The notes under the pieces are model-generated. The model had not been told where the DNA came from and did not search any database. It saw only the letters and a list, made by a program, of their open reading frames with translations. Source: Clostridiales bacterium (lineage in GTDB: Bacteria; Bacillota; Clostridia; Oscillospirales; Oscillospiraceae). From it: a stretch of DNA of 27,197 nucleotides. How positions within the stretch are numbered: position 1 is the first letter of the stretch; each line of letters starts with the position of its first letter. The translations under genes and the position numbers were made by a program. Shown here in pieces: positions 23,490 to 27,197 of the stretch. The DNA lies in assembly GCA_019415645.1 (NCBI GenBank), contig DXYV01000039.1:1-27197 (forward strand), read 5' to 3'.

Positions 23490-24416
23490 ATGAACGTACT
23501 GATTGTGGGCGGCGGTGGGACCATCGGCTCCGCCACGGCGGCCTATTTGGCCTGGAAAGAGATTGTGGACACGGTCTACATTCTGGATCTGAATGAAAAC
23601 ATGGCGGAAAGTCATGCCATGGATTTGGCACAGTCGGCTTTTTCCTGCTCCCATACGCAGGTAAAGGCGGGCGACTGGTCAAAGCTTGCGGACTGTCAAA
23701 TGATGATCGTCGCGGCGGGACTTCCCGCTTCGGTGGCGACCCATGATTACAGCAGAGATCTGGCGAGTCTCATGCCGCTGATCCAGCAGATTGCGCAGGC
23801 GCTTCGCCAGTACAACCCGAATGCAGTGGTTTTGTCCATGACCAATCCGCTGGATGCGTTCAATTATACGCTCTATCAGGTCTCCGGCCTTCCGGCGCGT
23901 CAGTTCCTGGCCCTTTCACAGAACGATACGCTCCGGTTCCAATGGGCGCTGGCCGAGCATCTGGGGTGCCGTCCGGAGCAGGTTGGCTGCTATGTGGTAG
24001 GGGAGCACGGACCAGGCAAAATTCCGCTGTTCAGCACCGTTACCGTGGATGGGCAACCCAAAAGCTTCCCGCCGCAGGAGCAGCAGCAGATTCAAGCGGA
24101 GATGGCGGCTTGGTGGAAGAAATTTTTGGAGGTCAGCGGGAACCGTACCGCCGGTTGGACCTCTGGCGCAGCTGCCGCTCAGGTTGTGGAGGCCGTGGCC
24201 GGCCTGCGCAAGGCGCCCATCGCCTGCTCGGTCATTCTGGAGGAGCGTCAGGGGTATAGCATGGGCTGGCCGGTGGAACTGGACGCCGCTGGGGTGCGCG
24301 CCGCGTTGACCCTGCACCTGACCGATGAAGAGACCAGTCAGGTAAATGCCGCAAAGGCCGCCCTGAAAGCGGCCCAAGAGGAGATTCGGAAATATCTGGG
24401 ACTGGACAAGAATTGA
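23490..24416 (+). CDS. Lactate/malate dehydrogenase-family 2-hydroxyacid dehydrogenase, atypical, 308 aa
   Basis: NAD-dependent enzyme of the LDH/MDH family. The ATG at 23490 has GAGAGGAG nine bases upstream. The Rossmann fold opens with VLIVGGGGTIGS (3-14); Asp33 in ILDLNE predicts NAD rather than NADP. Catalytic residues are present: Asp146 and Arg149 (NDTLRF), His173 (GEHGPG) and Arg89 (YSRDL, equivalent to LDH Arg109), plus Asn119 in MTNP. The mobile loop that sets specificity, usually RKPGMxR or RQQEGESR, reads LPASVATHDYSR. It lacks both the Arg of malate and the Gln of lactate dehydrogenases, so a bulky or hydrophobic 2-hydroxy/2-keto acid is likely. It is the last gene of the importer operon, 22 bases after amidohydrolase 2. 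Confidence 0.85.
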   Translation: MNVLIVGGGGTIGSATAAYLAWKEIVDTVYILDLNENMAESHAMDLAQSAFSCSHTQVKAGDWSKLADCQMMIVAAGLPASVATHDYSRDLASLMPLIQQIAQALRQYNPNAVVLSMTNPLDAFNYTLYQVSGLPARQFLALSQNDTLRFQWALAEHLGCRPEQVGCYVVGEHGPGKIPLFSTVTVDGQPKSFPPQEQQQIQAEMAAWWKKFLEVSGNRTAGWTSGAAAAQVVEAVAGLRKAPIACSVILEERQGYSMGWPVELDAAGVRAALTLHLTDEETSQVNAAKAALKAAQEEIRKYLGLDKN

Positions 24417-24453
24417 TTTGAAATCCAGATCCGTTTCGGCCCGATGGAAACAG

Positions 24454-24495
24454 AAACCAGGCGCTGCGGTGTTGTCCGCAGCGCCTGGTTTTTCA
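24454..24495. terminator. Bidirectional terminator after the importer operon and trxB
   Basis: AAACCAGGCGCTGCGG (24454-24469) pairs perfectly with CCGCAGCGCCTGGTTT (24476-24491) around TGTTGT, followed by a T run to 24493. It closes the importer operon on the plus strand and can close the trxB unit on the minus strand. Confidence 0.88.
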
Positions 24496-24545
24496 TAAGC
24501 GCGTATTACAATACTGGGTTGCGGAAAATCTTGCCGCGGCTCCGC

Positions 24546-25457
24546 CTAGTTCGTTTCCGCGAACTCGGCTGCGGCGAGCCCGGCCACCGCGCCGTCGGCA
24601 ATGGCGGTGGCAAGCTGCCGCACCGTCTTTGTCCGGCAGTCTCCGGCCACAAAAACGCCGGGCAAACAGGTACGGCAGTCCTCGCCCGCCCGAAAATATC
24701 CGTGTTCATCCACTGGAATCTGCCCGGCAAAGGGCCCGGTCCCCGGAATCTGGCCCACGGCCAGGAATACCCCATCGACATCCAGCTCGCAGGTCTGCGC
24801 CCCGCCGGTCTGGCGCAGCCGCAGTCCGGTCAAAACGCCCTCCTGCTGCACAAATGCCTCCGGTGTCCAGCTCAGCCGAACTTCCACATTGTCGCGCTCC
24901 TCCAGACGCTGGACCAACTGGGCCGCGCCCCGGAATTGCGGCCTGCGGTGGATGAGGGTCACATGCTGACACACACTGGACAGGAAGAGCGCCTCCTGAA
25001 GCGCGGTATCCCCGCCGCCCACCACGGCCACGGCTTTGCCACGATAGAAGGGGCCGTCGCATACCGCACAATAAGAGACGCCCTGGCCGGTGAGGGCTTC
25101 CTCATCGGGCAGACCCAGGCATCGGTGGCTGGACCCAGGCGCCAACACCAGCGTCCGGCCGTGGTAGATTTCTCCCTCGGTCTGGACTGCATAGCCCGGC
25201 AAGGCCGGAGCAAAGCTGAGCACGGCGGCATAGGCGATCTCCACCCCCAGCGCCTCCACCTGGTCGGTCAGCTGCTCAGAGAATTGTGCGCCGTGCATGG
25301 CGGGCAGACCGGGGTAATTCTCCACCAGAGGAGAGTAGAGAATCTGACCGCCCGGCGAGGCCTGCTCCAGGACCAGCACGGACCGCCCGGCCCGGGCGGC
25401 ATACAGCGCGGCGGTCAGTCCGGCGGGACCGCCCCCCGCCACGATCACGTCATACAT
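24546..25457 (-). CDS. trxB: Thioredoxin reductase (NADPH), 303 aa
   Basis: Flavoprotein that transfers electrons from NADPH to a thioredoxin or glutaredoxin-like partner. AAGGAGG precedes the ATG. The FAD-binding GGGPAGLTAALYAARAG starts at residue 8, the redox CAVC is Cys130/Cys133, and the NADPH site VVGGGDTALQEALFLS is at 145-160. The HRRPQFR segment gives Arg residues for the NADPH phosphate. The C-terminal GVFVAGDCRTKTVRQLATAIADG is the second FAD motif. It lies directly downstream of nrdD, whose product carries a CxxC domain. A strong hairpin between them leaves only 43 bases of leader and no obvious promoter, so expression may depend on readthrough. Confidence 0.93.
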   Translation of the reverse strand: MYDVIVAGGGPAGLTAALYAARAGRSVLVLEQASPGGQILYSPLVENYPGLPAMHGAQFSEQLTDQVEALGVEIAYAAVLSFAPALPGYAVQTEGEIYHGRTLVLAPGSSHRCLGLPDEEALTGQGVSYCAVCDGPFYRGKAVAVVGGGDTALQEALFLSSVCQHVTLIHRRPQFRGAAQLVQRLEERDNVEVRLSWTPEAFVQQEGVLTGLRLRQTGGAQTCELDVDGVFLAVGQIPGTGPFAGQIPVDEHGYFRAGEDCRTCLPGVFVAGDCRTKTVRQLATAIADGAVAGLAAAEFAETN

Positions 25458-25499
25458 ATGGGTTTGCCTCCTTGCGTCGTTTGACTCCGCGATGGATAG

Positions 25500-25530
25500 A
25501 AAACTGGCCCCGGGACCCGGGGCCAGTTTT
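25500..25530. terminator. Hairpin terminator or attenuator between nrdD and trxB
   Basis: AAAACTGGCCCCGGG (25500-25514) and CCCGGGGCCAGTTTT (25516-25530) form a perfect 15-base stem around a single base. On the minus strand it ends in T4 and lies 40 bases after the nrdD stop. Since trxB begins 43 bases further, some readthrough is expected. Confidence 0.75.
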
Positions 25531-25570
25531 CCTGTTTTGATCGGCTTGCCGCCCGCAGGGGCAGCTTGTA

Positions 25571-27197
25571 TCAGCCTACCTCGGCAGGACGGTTTTCTTC
25601 CAGAAAACGTTTCACCGGCCCCAGGCCCACCACCTTGATGGGCTCTCCTTCGGTAAGAGCCACCAGCGTAGGCGCCTGACGGACCCCATACCGGGCGGCC
25701 AGCTCCGGCTGCTCCTCGGCCAGCACCTTCTCATAGGGCAGTCCGGTCTGCTGGAGCAGCCGCTCTGCCTGGCGGCAGTTGGGGCAGGTCTGGGTGGCGA
25801 ACAGCAGCAGCTGTCCGGCCGGAGCCTCCTGGGGCTGCGCCTGGGGAGTACTCACCTGAGCGCCCGCCCGTCCGGCCTTTTTCAGGCGGGAGGCCGTCAG
25901 GTCATATACCTTTCGGTCCTTGAATTCCTGCGCTTTGCCGTCGTTCCAGTTCTGAACCGGCCGGTAGTAGCCGGTGATGCGGCTGTACACCTCGGTCTTT
26001 TCTCCACAGATGGGGCAGACGTACTGCTCCCCGGTGAGATAGCCGTGGTTCTTGCACACCGAATAGGTGGGGGACAGGGTGTAGTAAGGCAGCTTGTAGT
26101 GCTCCGCAATCTTGCGGACCAGCGTGGCCGCCGCCTTCCAGTCGGGCAGCTTCTCGCCCAGAAAGGCGTGGAACACGGTGCCGGAGGTGTACAGGGTCTG
26201 GAGCTCATCCTGGATGTCCAGGGCGGAGAAAATGTCGTCGGTATAGCCAACGGGCAGATGGGAGGAGTTGGTGTAATAGGGGGTGCCGTTCTCATTGGCG
26301 GTGATGATGTCGGGGAACTGCTCCTTGTCGTGCTTGGCGAAGCGGTAGGTGGTGGACTCGGCGGGGGTAGCCTCCAGGTTGTAGAGGTCGCCGTACTGCT
26401 CCTGGTAGTCGCTCAGCCGCTCCCGCATATGGTTGAGCACGTCCTTGGCAAACCGCTGGGTCGCGGGATGGGTCAGGTCGGCCCGCAGCCACTTGGCGTT
26501 GAGCCCCGCCTCATTCATGCCGATCAGGCCGATGGTGGAGAAGTGATTGTCAAAGGAGCCCAGATACCGCTTGGTATAGGGATAGAGCCCGGCGTCCATC
26601 AGCTTGGTGATAACCGTGCGTTTGGTTTTGAGGGACCGGGCCGCGATGTCCATGAGCCTGTCCAGCCGCTGATAGAAGTCGGCCTCGTCCTGGGCCTGGT
26701 AGGCGATCCGGGGCAGGTTGATGGTGACCACGCCCACGCTGCCGGTGGACTCGCCGGAGCCGAAGAAGCCGCCGGACTTTTTCCGCAGCTCCCGCAGGTC
26801 CAGCCGCAGGCGGCAGCACATGGAGCGCACATCGGAGGGTTCCATATCGGAATTGATATAGTTGGAGAAATAGGGGGTGCCGTACTTGGCGGTCATCTCA
26901 AACAGAAGCTTATTGTTCTCCGTCTCGCTCCAGTCAAAGTCCTTGGTGATGGAGTAGGTGGGAATGGGGTACTGGAAGCCCCGGCCGTTGGCGTCGCCCT
27001 CGATCATAATTTCGATGAAGGCCTTGTTCACCATATCCATCTCGTTCTTGCAGTCGCCGTAGGTGAAGTCCATCTCCCTGCCCCCCACGATGGCGGGCAG
27101 GTTCTCCAGATCCTTGGGCACTGTCCAGTCCAGGGTGATGTTGGAGAAGGGAGCCTGGGTGCCCCAGCGGCTGGGGGTGTTCACCCCGTAGACGAAG
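25571..27197 (-). CDS. nrdD: Anaerobic (class III) ribonucleoside-triphosphate reductase with fused C-terminal glutaredoxin-like domain (partial)
   Basis: The 3' 541 or so codons of a glycyl-radical ribonucleotide reductase; the N-terminal part lies beyond the right edge. Family features include RSMCCRLRLDLRELRKKSGG (candidate thiyl-radical cysteine), GSVGVVTINLPRIAYQ, the zinc site CKNHG...CPICG and the glycyl-radical block SRITGYYRPVQNW with NDGKAQEFKDRKVY. Ordinary NrdD proteins end soon after this block. Here a linker of Gln/Ala/Pro leads into about 79 more residues (codons 25574-25810): a thioredoxin-fold domain with CPNC and a cis-Pro-like QAPTLV. This predicts an internal reductant donor in place of formate. 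Adjacent trxB supports that. The ATG or GTG codons near the edge are internal, not the start. Confidence 0.92.
   Translation of the reverse strand, partial: FVYGVNTPSRWGTQAPFSNITLDWTVPKDLENLPAIVGGREMDFTYGDCKNEMDMVNKAFIEIMIEGDANGRGFQYPIPTYSITKDFDWSETENNKLLFEMTAKYGTPYFSNYINSDMEPSDVRSMCCRLRLDLRELRKKSGGFFGSGESTGSVGVVTINLPRIAYQAQDEADFYQRLDRLMDIAARSLKTKRTVITKLMDAGLYPYTKRYLGSFDNHFSTIGLIGMNEAGLNAKWLRADLTHPATQRFAKDVLNHMRERLSDYQEQYGDLYNLEATPAESTTYRFAKHDKEQFPDIITANENGTPYYTNSSHLPVGYTDDIFSALDIQDELQTLYTSGTVFHAFLGEKLPDWKAAATLVRKIAEHYKLPYYTLSPTYSVCKNHGYLTGEQYVCPICGEKTEVYSRITGYYRPVQNWNDGKAQEFKDRKVYDLTASRLKKAGRAGAQVSTPQAQPQEAPAGQLLLFATQTCPNCRQAERLLQQTGLPYEKVLAEEQPELAARYGVRQAPTLVALTEGEPIKVVGLGPVKRFLEENRPAEVG

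Noticed and set aside
1..27197. tRNA, rRNA, CRISPR array, insertion sequence or prophage genes
   Set aside because: I looked for clover-leaf genes, regular spacer repeats, transposases with inverted ends and phage modules and saw none that I could support by eye.

Overview
The window looks like part of the chromosome of an anaerobic, spore-forming-lineage member of the Clostridia, most likely Oscillospiraceae-like gut bacteria. This is inferred from the moderately high GC content, AGGAGG-type ribosome binding sites, a SpoIVB sporulation protease, SLH-domain surface proteins, class III (anaerobic) ribonucleotide reductase and sigma-54-type promoters. No rRNA, tRNA, CRISPR array or insertion sequence was recognised.

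Layout. (1) 2-142: C-terminal scrap of an unrecognised + strand gene, ending in a terminator shared with the next, convergent operon. (2) 6255-209, minus strand: a MacA/HlyD-type adaptor, a MacB-type ATPase, a MacB/FtsX-type permease and a large exported SLH-domain protein, tightly packed as one operon. (3) 6544-13372, plus strand: a PAS/AAA+/Fis-type sigma-54 activator, then three dyad elements, a terminator and a very good -24/-12 promoter. This promoter leads a six-gene operon: aconitase X large and small subunits, a small cupin, a MatC/SLC13-like transporter, and an AtuA-family protein (DUF1446) split into two genes. (4) 14543-13458, minus strand: spoIVB. (5) 16205-24416: a divergent pair. 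A prolidase-like amidohydrolase reads leftward. A seven-gene operon reads rightward: lipoprotein solute-binding protein, DppBCDF-type oligopeptide importer, a second paralogous amidohydrolase and an unusual lactate/malate-dehydrogenase-family enzyme. The AT-rich region between them holds two copies of the dyad AGCAA-N5-TTGCT, a sigma-A-like promoter and a second -24/-12 promoter. (6) 27197-24546, minus strand: the 3' part of nrdD carrying a fused C-terminal glutaredoxin/thioredoxin-like domain, followed by a thioredoxin reductase.

How the genes may work together. The most interesting unit is the sigma-54-controlled AcnX/cupin/transporter/AtuA operon. It has the composition of a dedicated catabolic pathway: uptake of an organic acid, dehydration by an Fe-S hydro-lyase, and a step by the biochemically obscure AtuA pair. 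Its substrate cannot be read from the sequence. The neighbouring importer operon suggests scavenging of a peptide-like or N-acyl compound, cleavage by two related metal-dependent amidohydrolases, and oxidation or reduction of a released 2-hydroxy/2-keto acid. Whether the two units form one pathway is inference. The redox pair at the right edge (NrdD-glutaredoxin fusion plus thioredoxin reductase) suggests a thioredoxin-type rather than formate-driven anaerobic ribonucleotide reductase.
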